This document shows, in pieces, positions 34,200 through 47,017 of a DNA stretch of 64,000 nucleotides. The notes under the pieces are model-generated. The model did no database searches, was not told the origin of the DNA, and saw only the letters and a program-made list of their open reading frames with translations. A program made the translations under genes and the position numbers. Numbering within the stretch: the stretch's first letter is position 1; every line of letters starts with the position of its first letter. Origin of the DNA: Mangifera indica (lineage: Eukaryota > Streptophyta > Magnoliopsida > Sapindales > Anacardiaceae); assembly GCF_011075055.1 (NCBI RefSeq), contig NC_058141.1, positions 15,571,639-15,635,638 on the forward strand, in the 5' to 3' direction.

Positions 34200-36560
34200 C
34201 TTCACACGCATAGCATCGATCTCCCAGTTACAGAGGAATTGAAATCAAAATTCTTTGTTTCGTTTTGGACGAGTGGGTCAAAAAACGGATGGTCAAACTT
34301 CCCAGGATGACACGTGACAAATTTTTTTAGGACGTTAATTATAATTTACAGCAAATATAACTAAGTAATGATGGAGAAATTGGAATGAAAATTCCTTGTT
34401 TTATTTCGCCGTTAAATAAATTTTAACTTTATTAAATGTTTAATTAAATTATTATTGAATTTGTGACAACGTGAAAATCAATATTTTATATATAATTATA
34501 TTATACAAAATGAGTATCCAAAAAGTTACCACTAAACAATGTCATGGCGCTGCCGACCAAACAAGCCCTTCATAAACTTCTGAAAAACTTTCTTCAATTG
34601 TGTAGTCAAATCTTAAGATTTTTTCCAATTGGATTTCTCAAGTAACGCAGAAATCAACAAACTCAACTAATTATTAAAAACAAGAAAATTAATTTTTTCG
34701 GATAAAAAATCACATTATTATTAAGAAATTTATTTTAATATTTATATATCTAAGACATTTTAAAATATTACAGTTACACCCCAAATCTTAGATCCCCCTC
34801 CCCCCAAATCTTAATACAACCAATTTTATTTGGCTCTATTATCTTATATAATTTGAAATACACCCCTGGATTATACTTTTTAGAGGTACTGGGGAAAATT
34901 ATATGAACCCCCTTAACTTATATATCTATAATTTCTATCCCTTTTCAAAGTTTAATTTATAGGTCAAACTTTACAAAAAAAAAAAACTTTATTCAAAGTT
35001 TAGGGCAAAATTCTTACTTTTAAAGAGCGTTTAGTTTGGGTAATGTTTGATTACTAAAATAGAAAGATTGTCTTGAAGATAGATTACTTAGAAGATTACT
35101 GGGTATAAATGATTACTATGTTTGATAAAATTTTATACGTATAAATAATTATTGTGTTTGGTTAAAGGTAATAAAAGATTACTAGTAAAATATTTTACTT
35201 AAATGTCTTTGAATATGATTATTTTTAAATATTTTTTATATTATTTGTCATATTAATTAAAAATAAATTTATTTTTATCTCAAAAAATTAATAAATAATA
35301 ATATAATTATAATAAACTCAAGATTACCTCGGTAATCTTTAAATGCCTAAGATGAAGGTGGTAATCAGATTACCACCTACATTACCTGTCATGTCAGCAT
35401 CTGTAATAGAAGATTACTGTAATCTTTTATTATTGACAAACCAAACAAGGGAATAAAAAATAGATTACCAAGGTAATCTTAAAAACCTTTAACCAAACGC
35501 ACCCTTAGGGTCATAAATTTATATAAAAAATTGTTTGACCCCTTAGCTTATAAAATTTGCACATGCACATCAAAATCTTCATTATGACTGAATATTATTT
35601 TGTTATAAATTTAAATCATCTAATCACTTAATAACATATATCAAATATATATTTATTTATATATCTAAAATAGGTATATGTAAATTTATTGTTTTTTTTT
35701 ATATATAGGGAATATTTTTGTTAGTTTACAATTTGTTAACTATACGAGATTATAATAAAACTATGTATATTTATTTTAAGTAAATAAATAGATATATATT
35801 TTATATGTGTTATTATATGATTGAATAATTTTAAATAAAAAATAAAATAAAACCTAATTATATAATAACACATATAATTATATATTTATTTATATATTTA
35901 AAATAAGAATACATAATATTAACGTTAGGCTAATATATAGATTTTGGCTAATTTCCTATTTCCTTACATATATGGTTATTTTTATTAATTCCCATAAATA
36001 AATTAAATTATTGGCGAAAATATTTGGTGGAATATTATTTTGGTTAAAGTGGATATTCGGTTGTCCAAGCAAAACAGGCCGGATTTGAAAATTTTAAAAA
36101 GGCTTGAAGTACACACTTGGAAGTCACGAAATGGGAATAGGCACGTGTTAATCCTGAGAACTATTAGCTTCATTTATTAATAGACGGTTCTTTAATTTAT
36201 TAAGTTGGGTGGATCTTTATTTTAAAGATGTCTACGTCACACCATCCAAATTTGCCCACGTAGGTTCCAGCCATTTTACTTTGCGCCCTTCCTGGAGTTA
36301 CAAATCATATCTTCTCACTTTTGGCATATTCTATGATCACAGTAAATTACAAACATGAGAACACCATTAATCCAAATGACAAACATTCTTCATAACTAAG
36401 GAATCACAGATTAACTTCAAACTTATACAACAACAACTTGAAAATGTTACATGCAGTCAACTATCATGACTTAACACATTACTAGGGTACAGAAAGAGAG
36501 GGTAGACTTTGAGTCTAAGATGTGTTATTGTATATTACTACACATAATCTGAACTGGGAG
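34200..36560. other. Intergenic, AT-rich, with one MITE
   Basis: Apart from the carrier promoter (no clear TATA box seen) and the MITE at 35.0-35.5 kb, I recognise nothing. 35.58-35.93 kb is nearly pure AT. Confidence 0.5.
35021..35507. mobile_element. MITE with imperfect terminal inverted repeats, rich in GATTAC
   Basis: The left end reads taaagaGCGTTTaGTTtggg. The right end, reverse-complemented, reads TAAGGGTGCGTTTGGTTAAA. The interior carries many GATTAC/GTAATC motifs, including inverted ones (AGATTACC..GGTAATCT), and no coding frame. This layout suits a non-autonomous DNA transposon; I cannot define its target-site duplication or superfamily. Confidence 0.6.
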
Positions 36561-36568
36561 AAACAAGT

Positions 36569-38982
36569 TCAAGTCATAATTGGTTGGTATTCATCTTCAA
36601 CCTTATTCCTAAAAAGAAACTGTACAATAGCAACAGCAGAAACAATTCCCACCAAAACTATTGCTGCCCCAACATAAGCACTTCTGTTTATTTTGTCATA
36701 CATCTGCGAAAACCAAACAAATATCATCGTTGGTTATTATAAATCAAGAATGGCTTTTCTTTAATTCAATAAGGTCGCCAAACAAATTAAACAATTGCCA
36801 CTCTATATGAACAATTTGATCTAACAAGTCAGGGTAATCAGTCAGACTACTTATCCAACATATCTATCATTAATCTTCACCATGAATAGAAAAATGTTTG
36901 CTTCTGTTCAAACAATCCTTTTTATTTGCATTATAATTAGGTTACTACTTGGAAATCAAATAATAAAATCTTACTTTAACGGGGAGATGCAGGAGATGCT
37001 CAGGCTCTGGCACTTGGTCAGCAACCAAAATATAGAATAGCCCCATGACTCCTGTGTGTCCTCGGGTGCTGCTGTAGTTGGATTCTAAAATCAGTGTCTC
37101 CCCATCTGTTATCTTGACAGATCCAGGTTGAGGATAACAGGTGGACATTCCTACAATGTAACCAGCCTCGTTTCCGGCTTCAATCCCATCTCCGTAAGCT
37201 GGAATTGAAGAGCATATAGCCTTTCCATCCTGTATTTTCCACACAACAATATCATGCAAGGAAGCATTACCTATCAAACTGCCACATGCTATACATACCA
37301 ATGGATAAAAGAGAGAGAAATTCAAACAAGATTAAAAAAAATGATCAAAATCACCTCTCGGTAAAGAGCAGATCCTATTCCCCCTGAGTGCTGGTGGGCA
37401 ACACCATAAATGACATAACCACCAGTCGGCATGGTGAGGCTTATTCTTTTAGTGTTAATGCACTCATGATCAGCCACATCGGTGGCACTACAAGGCTCAA
37501 TGTCATATTCAACCTGCACATATATTCCCATTAGTTTCAAGATCTGTAAAGAAACTGAACTAACAAAAACACCAGTAAAAAACTCCGAGGCATTCATTGT
37601 CAGGTCTCATATATGAAGGGTGGATTCATTTCCAAGCTATTAGACAGGTTAATCAATAATGAATGCATTCTGTGAATGTGAAAATGTTTCTACAATAATT
37701 AAAAAGTTTATCTCTAATGAAAGTCACTCCAGTAAGGTATAATCCAACAGTGTTGTTGGGGTTCATTTGCATTCCCATCCTTCTGCCTCCACCCCCACTC
37801 CCTAAACTTAGCGTGAACATCCTCACAAATGCATCAATGAGCAGGTAATGTAAACCACATCCCTCATCCCAAAACCTTAGTGTGAACAACCTCAAGAGGC
37901 TTTACAAATCAAGTACGTATTTTAACATTAATGCAATAAAACGAGAGCATTAAAGGCCCTGGAAAGGAAAAAAACACCTCAGTTTTATTTGGCTAATAAT
38001 ATTTTCAAGATTCCAACATATATCATGGAGTAATAGCTGCTAAAGATAAGCAAAGTCAAATTCAATTCCATGAAATGTCCAAAATTAATCAAAAGAATTT
38101 CATTCTTTCTCTAGTATGAGATTTGAGTAAAAAGAATTCACTCACCCGGCAATCATGCTCAGTGCTGAGTCCAGTTGAATCATTAAACCTTTTCCACTTA
38201 TCGGTGATATCAAATATATAGATTTTAACAGGCACCAAGGAACTATCCCATTCAACCCACTTCACGGTATATCTCAGGTAGAGGCTCCTTGTGGCACCTT
38301 CAAAGCCATGTCTCACTCTGCATTGAGTCTGATCATAACAACATCGCAAGCCTCCAGCATAATCTGGCCTCAAAGGTCGGCCATATTCATCCACAGTAAT
38401 ATTATAAAGATCACACCTGCATTCAGTGCAACCCAATTTATCTTCCACACCTCGTGTATCAATTGCATGGACATTAAGCAGCCATCTCTCCTCATAGCCC
38501 TCAGGAATATCCGCAGGATTACCAATTTCTATTCCATAAGGGTCTGGGATGTGTGTTGCTGTTCCTCTTGTTTCAGATCCAAGGCCAAAATACTGCCCAA
38601 GAACGCCTTTCTGGCATATGCCATCATTTCTCACAATAAAGTAATCTGATTCACTAGGCTTCCTGCTGTCATTGTATTCTACATGTCCATAGTATCTTGC
38701 AACAACCCAATGGTGGAGATAAGTTTCATGAAGGGGAACAGGATTCCCTGCCTCGTCAATTACTTCTGCATTGAAACTCTTGAGAGAGATATGACCCCTG
38801 GGAAAGTTAATATTGTAGTAATATCTATTCTCAACAGATCCAGGTCCCAGCACAAACTTTGGCGATAGGAAAACTGCAGTTTTGATCTGATTTTCATTCA
38901 AAACCCCCTGTGAATATGATAAGCTCATTGCCAGCAAAAGAATGGCTGCTGAAATCCACCATCCTTTGTAAAAAGTCCTCAT
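36569..38982 (-). CDS. SURNod19-family protein, copy A (intact)
   Basis: Four coding exons (minus): 38146-38982, 37355-37513, 36975-37229, 36569-36703; 461 residues. The start is the ATG at 38982: the upstream in-frame ATG lies before a splice acceptor (TTTCACACAG|GTAACGATG) and so is in the leader intron. The leader exon ends at 39603 with a GG|GTACG donor. Features: signal peptide (1-25), Cys-rich middle ([11 protein letters not shown]), one membrane helix near the end (VGAAIVLVGIVSAVAIVQFL), and a short tail ending EYQPIMT. Known: Pfam SURNod19, first described as a stress up-regulated nodulin; biochemical role not established to my knowledge. It carries H90-H91, H172, H319-x-H321 and M394 in contexts like copper type II monooxygenases (see findings). 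It is the only copy here with all splice sites consensus. Confidence 0.9.
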
Positions 38983-39745
38983 CGTTACCTGTGTGAAATT
39001 CATTATTAACAGTTAGTCTCTGCTGCAGACTCAAAGAAACACAGTCATAGAGTTTGAAATCCAAAAATATGAATGACCGAGCACAATCAATATGAAGATC
39101 ATTCTATTACTTTATCAATCCATAAAAAAGGATTTAAAAAAATAAATAAATTCCCCGTAATTGAACAGGTAATCACAACTATTTGCCATTTAAAATATTC
39201 GCAATGGACAGGAAAATATGTCAATTCAAAAAACCCAATATTTCAGTAAGAACTCCAGCTCTCTTTAACAAAAACCCCATCTTTAATTCTGTAATAGACG
39301 TTTCCACATAAAGATTGCCTGAACAGAATACTACAAAAGAAGTAATAATGAACAGATGGTTTTTAGTACTTCATTGATTGATAAAGAAAACAATAAGTGG
39401 AAACTATCATTACATGGGACTGGGTCATTATGCACAAACAAATAAGAAATTAAAGCTTCTTAAACCAAAAAGTTGAAAACGTATGATCTTATGATAGTTT
39501 ATAAATCAATCAAATATGTGAAAACGATAGTATTTTTCAGTCTAAACAATACGAGTATGAACCGCAGACGGAAAAAAAGTATCCTATGAAAAATAAACGT
39601 ACCCGGGGATCGACGAGGAACCGCAACCGTTAACAATCCAGTCTTTTGAGTTGAAAATTTGAAGCATAAAGCCTTTGATTGATGCTACTGTCTATGCCAT
39701 CAGCGATAACTGATATAGAGATTATACCGAGGTATGCAAGTCAGC

Positions 39746-39751
39746 CACGTG
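39746..39751. promoter_or_regulatory. G-box CACGTG upstream of SURNod19 A
   Basis: A palindromic CACGTG lies about 30 bases beyond the putative TATA box. The duplicate upstream of gene C reads CACGTC here (47159-47164). Confidence 0.5.
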
Positions 39752-40586
39752 TTCCCCGAGGAAGTGCCGAAAGAAAATGTCAAATTTCTGGGCGTAAGCA
39801 ATGACGTTCTGTCTTTCTTTCCAAGATAAAATTGGAGACTTCATGTCAACAGGACAATAACAAATCACGAATATCGATCCAAACTATATAGTCATTCATT
39901 ACTTTGTCGGTGTATATTTGTCCCTTTCGGCAGTCAATCAATCTGGGATTATAATTAGTTTTTTGTATTAACGTGAGGAAATTTTGCTTAACAAACAGCC
40001 AAATTTAATCCCTGTGGCCTATACGAAAATACATCATTTGACCAGAAGTTTAGTATTTGTCGTTTTGGACAAAGGCTTGTACAGTATTTAAACTTAATTA
40101 AAAAAAAAATAAGTGATATATTATTATATAATTAAATAATTTTAAATTAAAAATAAAATAATATTTAATTATATAACAATAAATAATTATATATTTAAAT
40201 TATATGTCAAAAAAAATATATTTATAACATTACTCAATTTAAAAATAATAAAATTTTGTAAATTCCTTTTTATTTTAAATTTAAATAAAGTATTGTTATA
40301 TAATTAAATTTAAAATTAATTAATTATATAATATGTTATTCGAGTATAAAATTAAATTCTCGAAATTAATTACATTTATTAAATTAAATGATTTGAGAGG
40401 GTCTATGCTATTTTTGTTGAGACTTTTGGATTAAGACATCTCAAATAATAGACATCTCAAGTATATAAGTATGTCTACTTATAGTTTAAAACATAATGTC
40501 CCCTTCAAATAAGCTTAATTTTACCCCTTTATATTTTTTTTTATAGAAACACGTAGTTGTACTTAAGTATAATTTTTTTAAAGGGC

Positions 40587-41198
40587 AAAAGATTTATCCT
40601 CACTCAAGGTATAATAAAATTTCAAACTCTTACTTTTCAATTTTTAAAAATTCAAACACCTATTAATAACTAAATTTTTGTTAAAAATTTCAATTAGAGT
40701 TAAGATAAAACTATCATTTACTAAAAAAAATTAAAATTTTTATCACATTTTTCTCTCTCATATTTAAAAACTTACATTTTCCCCAACCCAAAGTTTAAGA
40801 GTGACAAAACTCCCCTAAGGTTTGTTCCTCTTCCTCCGGTGCCGATTTCTCCTTCTCTGGTTGTCGATCGTTCTGCCTCTCCCTTAATCTCTCCCTCTAG
40901 TCTCTCTCCTTGTCTCTCCAACTGGAGAAAGAGAAATTGACATTAAAGAAAAAGAAACAAACCCTATAGGGGTTTTTGTCACTTTTCAAACTTTAGATTA
41001 AAGGAAAATATAAGTTTTTAAATATGAGAGGGGAAAATGTGATAAAACTTTAATTTTTTTAATAAATAATAGTTTTATCTTTAACCTTAACTGAGATTTT
41101 TATCAAAAATTTGATTATAAGTGAATGTTTGAATTTTTAAAAATTGAAAGATAAGAGTTTAAAATTTCACTATATCTTATACAGAAATAAGTCTTTTG
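40587..41198. mobile_element. Foldback MITE with arms of about 250-300 bp (unit 1 copy)
   Basis: The left arm (starting aaaagatttatcctcactca) is the imperfect reverse complement of the right arm (ending atatcttatacagaaataag then tcttttg). The arms share blocks for phrases such as 'tttttaaaaattcaaac', 'tttgttaaaaattt', 'ataaaactatcattta' and 'catatttaaaaactta'. The centre is CT-rich and non-coding. The same element sits at 48.35-48.95 kb, so it predates the tandem duplication. Confidence 0.75.
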
Positions 41199-41464
41199 AC
41201 TTTTTTTTTAATCAAATAATACCATATCAAGAAGTATTCTATTAGAACATTTTTTTTTTCTGATTTTTTAAAACTTGTAATAAGTATTTTATAATGATTC
41301 TTAGGACATGAAATTTGCAATAAAGCCAATTACAACATAAAATTACTTGTCGTAGCTGTGTACATTAGGTATCTGATATAAATACATACTAGTGTACGTC
41401 GCTAAGCCAAGCCAAGCCAAGCAAAAAGAAACTGAATTATTTCTACATATATTTATACTATGAA

Positions 41465-43145
41465 CTAGAAACAACAAATCATAAGTGGTTGATATTCGAC
41501 ATTGCTCTTGTTTCTACGTCGATTCCATACTGCAAGAAATACAGCCAAAACTCCAACCCAAACAACTGCTGTCCAAACATATCCAGCACCGTTCATGTTG
41601 TTTAACATCTGCATTCAGACCTTGTTACAATCAAGAAGGCAATTGGCATCCAGATGAGCATGAACCAATCAATCATGGGCAAGTTTACATGTATTATCAT
41701 GAGTCAGAAAGTTAAAGACTTACTTGAATTGGAAGACTTGAGGTATGAGGTATGGGCTTCGCCACCTGCTCAGCCACCAAAATGTAGAAAAGCCCCATCA
41801 CTCCTGTGTGATGTTGGGTGCTGCTGTAGTTAGATTCCAGAATCAGAGTCTCCCCGTCTGCTATTTTGACAGAGCCTGGTTGAGGATAACAAGTGGACAT
41901 TCCTACAATGTAAGCAGCCTCATTTCCTGCTTCTGTCCCATTTCCGTAAGCTGGAATTGAAGCACATATAGCCTTTCCATCCTGAAGAACCATGATATTT
42001 AATCAAGGAAACCAGAAAGCCTGCAGTAATAATGAAAAATATAGATTTTGATATAACCTCTCTGTATAAAGCAGAGCCTATGCCCCCTGAGTGCTGGTGG
42101 GCAACGCCATAGATGAGATTGCCACCAGTGGTCATGGTGACGCTGATTCTTTTGGTGTGAATGCACTCATCATTAGCCAAATTGGTGGCACTACAGGGCT
42201 CCACTTCATATTCTACCGGCATCATCGACCGGCAGTTGAAAACAGGAATAATGTTTCAAAGCCAAGATCAATTCAAAGAATGTCCAAAAATAACCCAAAA
42301 CCATTTACCTGGCAATCATGCTCTGTGCTGAGTCCCGTTGAATCATCAAACTTTTTCCAAGTATCAGTGACATCAAATATATAGATTTTAACGGGCACAA
42401 TAGAGCTATCCCAATCAACCCATTTCACAGTATATTTCAAGTACAGGCTTCTGCTGGCACCTTCAAAGCCATGTCTCAACCGGCACTGTGTATGATCATA
42501 ACAGCATCGCAAACCTCCGGCATAATCTGGGCTCAAAGTTTGGCCATACTCATCCACCGTAATATTATACAGATCACACCTGCATTCTGTGCATCCCAAT
42601 TTATCCTCCACTCCTCTTGTGTCAATTGCGTGAACATTCAGCATCCATCTATCCTCATATCCTTCAGGAATTTCAGCAGGATTTCCTATTTCTATTCCAT
42701 AAGGATCTGGAATATATGTTTCTGTTCCTCGTGTTTCAGATCCAAGGCCAAAATACTGCCCCAGAACGTCTCTCTGGCATATGCCATCATTTCTTACAGG
42801 CTTATAATCCGGTTCACGAACATCACTGTTACCATGGTAGTCTACACGTCCATAGTATCTATCAACAACCCAATGATGGAGATAAGTTTCGTGAAGAGGA
42901 ACGGGGTTCCCTGTCTCATCAATTATTTCTGCATGGAAACTCTTGAGAGCTTTATGGCCTCTTGGAAAATCGATGTTGTAATAAAATTTGTTCTCAACAG
43001 ATCCCGGCCCTAACACAAATTTTGGTGAAAGAAAAACTGCGGATTTGATCATTTTCTGACAGGAAAAAGCTTGTGAGTATTGTATGCTCAATCCCATGAA
43101 AAGGTTGACTAGTAAAATCAACCATGGTTGAGAACAATTTCCCAT
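41465..43145 (-). CDS. SURNod19-family protein, copy B (splice acceptor lost)
   Basis: Coding exons (minus) by homology: 42309-43145, 42058-42216, 41724-41981, 41465-41608; 465 residues if joined. All four frames are open and the key His/Met positions are kept. Two defects. The acceptor before exon 2 reads GCCG|GTAGAA where paralogue D has GCAG|GTAGAA, so the AG is gone. The nearest AG, four bases in, shifts the frame to a stop after about 26 codons. Second, the leader exon and promoter present upstream of D are deleted here (scar near 43.43 kb). The start is the ATG at 43145, next to acceptor TTGACAG|GAATG. The tail is two codons longer than in D through a small deletion at the stop. Probably on the way to a pseudogene. 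Confidence 0.85.
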
Positions 43146-44041
43146 TCCTGTCAAGTGTTAAGTACACTATCTTTAGCTAATTAAGCCAGAAAATTTTCGA
43201 AGTGTAGAGTCCAAAACGCAGTCCAAGGGAAAGGAGTTTGAACTTGAGGTAAAACTAAAAATGAAAATTTATAAAAATTTATGTTGGATGCGAAAGACTC
43301 TGTAACACACAAGTTTCTTAAAATAAATTCGTTTCTTTCACTCGACTGCACAAAAATTTAAAAAACTTTTGTTTATCAAGATACAATGATATAGACGTAA
43401 TAAAAAAAACAATAATTTTACTTTTAACAATAACAGTAAAATTTAATAGACAGATGTGTATTTAAATTTTTAATAGTTAACAAGTAAAAAGTGAGTTTGC
43501 GCCAAACCTTTGGTGGGAAATAATCATTTGGCCATTATAGAATATTCTTAACCCAAACAAGTTACTTAATAAGTTGTTTATGCATGGTTCCTTTGTTTTT
43601 TTCAAATTAGTATTTTAATATTTCATTATCATTTTTCCCCACACGTTCTTATGAGAAATGAGGTGACTAAAAATAAATAATTACTTCAATCACAACACTT
43701 GTTTACACATATTTATTGGAAGATTACACAAATTAAATATTTGATTACTCCAATTATTGTGTCATATTCAGCCTTAATTTGTGATTGGTCTATGGCGATG
43801 AGAGAATAATTAGCAACCACATCCCCACTTTCAAAAGGCTAAGAAAGTGGCCGGAAAATTGGAAAATCTTGACCTAAATTAGAGGTTACAAGCATTTGAC
43901 CTACATCGTGGCAGTGCCTGCTCATTGCACCACAATAACAATCTGCTTCATTCAGTTAAAAAACACAAAAGAGAACGTGGGCGAGATCACCTATCTCATT
44001 GTTTTTCCCCTTTCTTTCTGAATAGTCCAAACCAGAAAGAA
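43146..44041. other. Spacer between SURNod19 B and the truncated SDR gene
   Basis: Up to about 43.43 kb it matches the region upstream of gene D. It then jumps directly to sequence matching the right arm of the MITE at 53.35-53.48 kb and the SDR promoter. No gene. Confidence 0.6.
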
Positions 44042-44400
44042 ATGACAGAAAAGCAAAGGCCAAAGAGAGAAGAGAAAAGAGACGTCAAGAGGTCTCCCTC
44101 CTCCGTACCATTCCCTACTCCGATCACCAGAGGTCCCATTTTTATTCTCTTTGTTTTATATTCTGTTTCCTTCTAATTTTGATGTGGATTTCTTCAAACT
44201 TGTTTATTTTTTAATGGGTTTATTCATTATAGGTGGTGGTCCTCGGAAACTGTAGCTGTGGTGACAGATGCCAACAGAGGAATTGGATTCGAGATCGTCA
44301 GACAACTTGCAGGGCAAGGATTAACGGTTATACTTACATCGAGAGACACAAATGTTGGGCTTGAAGCAGCCAAAGTCTTGCAAGAAGGAGTTTCAATGTA
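44042..44400 (+). pseudogene. Truncated SDR gene (5' end only)
   Basis: It matches the first 410 bases of the complete SDR gene at 53.99 kb: exon 1 from the ATG at 44042, the intron, and part of exon 2 from about 44.24 kb. It breaks off at 44400, where SURNod19 sequence begins. Exon 1 has a small deletion (acagaaaagc against acagacaaagc..gcaaagg) that changes its frame. The glycine-rich cofactor loop reads TDANRGIG instead of TGANRGIG. No catalytic half remains. Confidence 0.85.
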
Positions 44401-46392
44401 GGAGATGCTCAGGCTCTGGCACTTGGTCAGCAACCAAAATATAGAATAGCCCCATGACTCCTGTGTGTCCTCGGGTGCTGCTGTAGTTGGATTCTAAAAT
44501 CAATGTCTCCCCATCTGCTATCTTGACAGATCCAGGTTGAGGATAACAGGTGGACATTCCTACAATGTAACCAGCCTCATTTCCGGCTTCGATCCCATCT
44601 CCGTAAGCTGGAATTGAAGAGCATATAGCCTTTCCATCCTGTATTTTCCACACAACAATATCATGCAAGGAAGCATTACCTATCAAACTGCCACATGCCA
44701 TACATACCAATGGATAAAAGAGAGAGAAATTCAAACAAGATAAAAAAAAAATGAACAAAATCACCTCTCGGGATAGAGCAGATCCTATTCCCCCTGAGTG
44801 CTGGTGGGCAACACCATAAATGACATAACCACCAGTCGGCATGGTGAGGCTTATTCTTTTAGTGTTAATGCACTCATGATCAGCCACATCGGTGGCACTA
44901 CAAGGCTCAATGTCATATTCAACCTGCACATATATTCCCATTAGTTTCAAGATTTGTAAAGAAACTGAACTAACAAAAACACCAGTAAAGAACTCCAAGG
45001 CATTCATTGTCAGGTCTCATATATGAAGGGTGGATTCATTTCCAAGCTATTAGACAGGTTAATCAATAATGAATGCATTCTGTGAATGTGAAAATGTTTC
45101 TACAATAATTAAAAAGTTTATCTCTAATGAAAGTCACTCCAGTAAGGTATAATCCAACAGTGTTGTTGGGGTTCATTTGCCTTCCCATCCTTCTGCCTCC
45201 ACCCCCACTCCCTAAACTTAGCGTGAACATCCTCACAAATGCATCAATGAGCAGGTAATGTAAACCACATCCCTCATCCCAAAACCTTGGTGTGAACAAC
45301 GTCAAGAGGCTTTACAAATCAAGTACATATTTTAACATTAATGCAATAAAACAAGAGCATTAAAGGCCCTGGAAAGGAAAAAAACACCTCAGTTTTATTT
45401 GGCTAATAATATTTTCAAGATTCCAACATATATCATGGAGCAATAGCTGCTAAAGATAAGCAAAGTCAAATTCAATTCCATGAAATGTCCAAAATTAATC
45501 AAAAGAATTTCATTCTTTCTCTAGTATGAGATTTGAGTAAAAAGAATTCACTCACCCGGCAATCATGCTCAGTGCTGAGTCCAGTTGAATCATTAAACCT
45601 TTTCCACTTATCAGTGATATCAAATATATAGATTTTAACAGGCACCAAGGAACTATCCCATTCAACCCACTTCACGGTATATCTCAGGTAGAGGCTCCTT
45701 GTGGCACCTTCAAAGCCTGGTCTCACTCTGCATTGAGCCTGATCATAACAACATCGCAAGCCTCCAGCATAATCTGGCCTCAAAGGTCGGCCATATTCAT
45801 CCACAGTAATATTATAAAGATCACACCTGCATTCAGTGCAACCCAATTTATCTTCCACACCTCGTGTATCAATTGCATGGACATTAAGCAGCCATCTCTC
45901 CTCATAGCCCTCAGGAATATCCGCAGGATTACCAATTTCTATTCCATAAGGGTCTGGGATGTGTGTTGCTGTTCCTCTTGTTTCAGATCCAAGGCCAAAA
46001 TACTGCCCAAGAACGCCTTTCTGGCATATGCCATCATTTCTCACAATAAAGTAATCTGATTCACTAGGCTCCCTGCTGTCATTGTATCCTACACGTCCAT
46101 AGTATCTTGCAACAACCCAATGGTGGAGATAAGTTTCATGAAGGGGAACAGGATTCCCTGCCTCGTCAATTACTTCTGCATTGAAACTCTTGAGAGCGAT
46201 ATGACCCCTGGGAAAGTCAATATTGTAGTGATATCTATTCTCAACAGATCCAGGTCCCAGCACAAACTTTGGCGATAGGAAAACTGCAGTTTTGATCTGA
46301 TTTTCATTCAAAAACCCCTGTGAATATGATAAGCTCATTGCCAGCAAAAGAATGGCTGCTGAAATCCACCATCCTTTGTAAAAAGTCCTCAT
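44393..46392 (-). CDS. SURNod19-family protein, copy C (3' truncated at duplication junction)
   Basis: Exons (minus): 45556-46392, 44765-44923, 44393-44638; 413 residues. It is near-identical to copy A at a constant offset of 7,410 bp for the first two exons. Exon 3 runs into the duplication junction after 'EPEHLL', gains one His codon and stops at TGA (44393-44395) made of antisense SDR sequence. The last exon, with the membrane helix and cytosolic tail, is missing. If expressed, the product would be soluble and secreted, with signal peptide and all six putative metal ligands kept. Its transcript lacks a normal 3' end, so stability is doubtful. The leader exon ends at 47017. Confidence 0.85.
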
Positions 46393-47017
46393 CGTTACCT
46401 GTGTGAAATTCATTATTAACAGTTAGTCTCTGCTGCAGACTCAAAGAAACACAGTCATAGAGTTTGAAATCCAAAAATATGAATGACTGAGCACAATCAA
46501 CATGAAGATCATTCTATTACTTTATCAATCCATAAAAAGGGATTTAAAACAATAAATAAATTCCCCGTAATTGAACAGGTAATCACAACTATTTGCCATT
46601 TCAAATATTCGCAATGGACAGGAAAATATGTCAATTCAAAAGACCCAATATTTCAGTAAGAACTCCAGCTCTCTTTAACAGAAACCCCATCTTTAATTCT
46701 GTAATAGACGTTTCCACATAAAGATTGCCTGAACAGAATACTACAAAAGAAGCAATAATGAACAGATGGTTTTTAGTACTTCATTGATTGATAAAGAAAA
46801 CAATAAGTGGAAACTATCATTACATGGGACTGGGTCATTATGCACAAACAAATAAGAAATTAAAGCTTCTTAAACCAAAAAGTTGAAAACGTGTGATCTT
46901 ATGATAGTTGTTTATAAATCAATCAAATATGTGAAAACGATAGTATTTTTCAGTCTAAACAATGCGAGTATGAACTTTAGATGGAAAAAAACGTATCCTG
47001 TGAAAAATAAACGTACC

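Larger units (their letters stand above)
39604..41464. other. Leader/promoter of SURNod19 A and spacer to gene B
   Basis: It contains the leader exon of gene A (39604 to about 39690), a TATA-like TATATC (39712-39718, minus), a G-box, an AT-rich stretch at 40.1-40.4 kb and the foldback MITE at 40.59-41.20 kb. It is largely repeated at 47.0-49.2 kb. Confidence 0.6.

Noticed and set aside
38983..39003. Upstream ATG (MNFTQVT) as start of SURNod19 A, and the same in C
   Set aside because: It lies before a strong splice acceptor, TTTCACACAG. The ATG just after the acceptor gives a clean signal peptide.
41401..41430. AAGCC short tandem repeat near the 3' end of SURNod19 B, also at 49.15 kb, considered as a CRISPR-like or regulatory array
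   Set aside because: Only three to four 5-bp units. A simple repeat copied by the duplication.
42471..43013. 180-codon plus-strand frame opposite SURNod19 B, repeated opposite D
   Set aside because: It is a frame on the reverse strand of a conserved coding exon. It recurs only because the exon is duplicated, and has no start context or domain.
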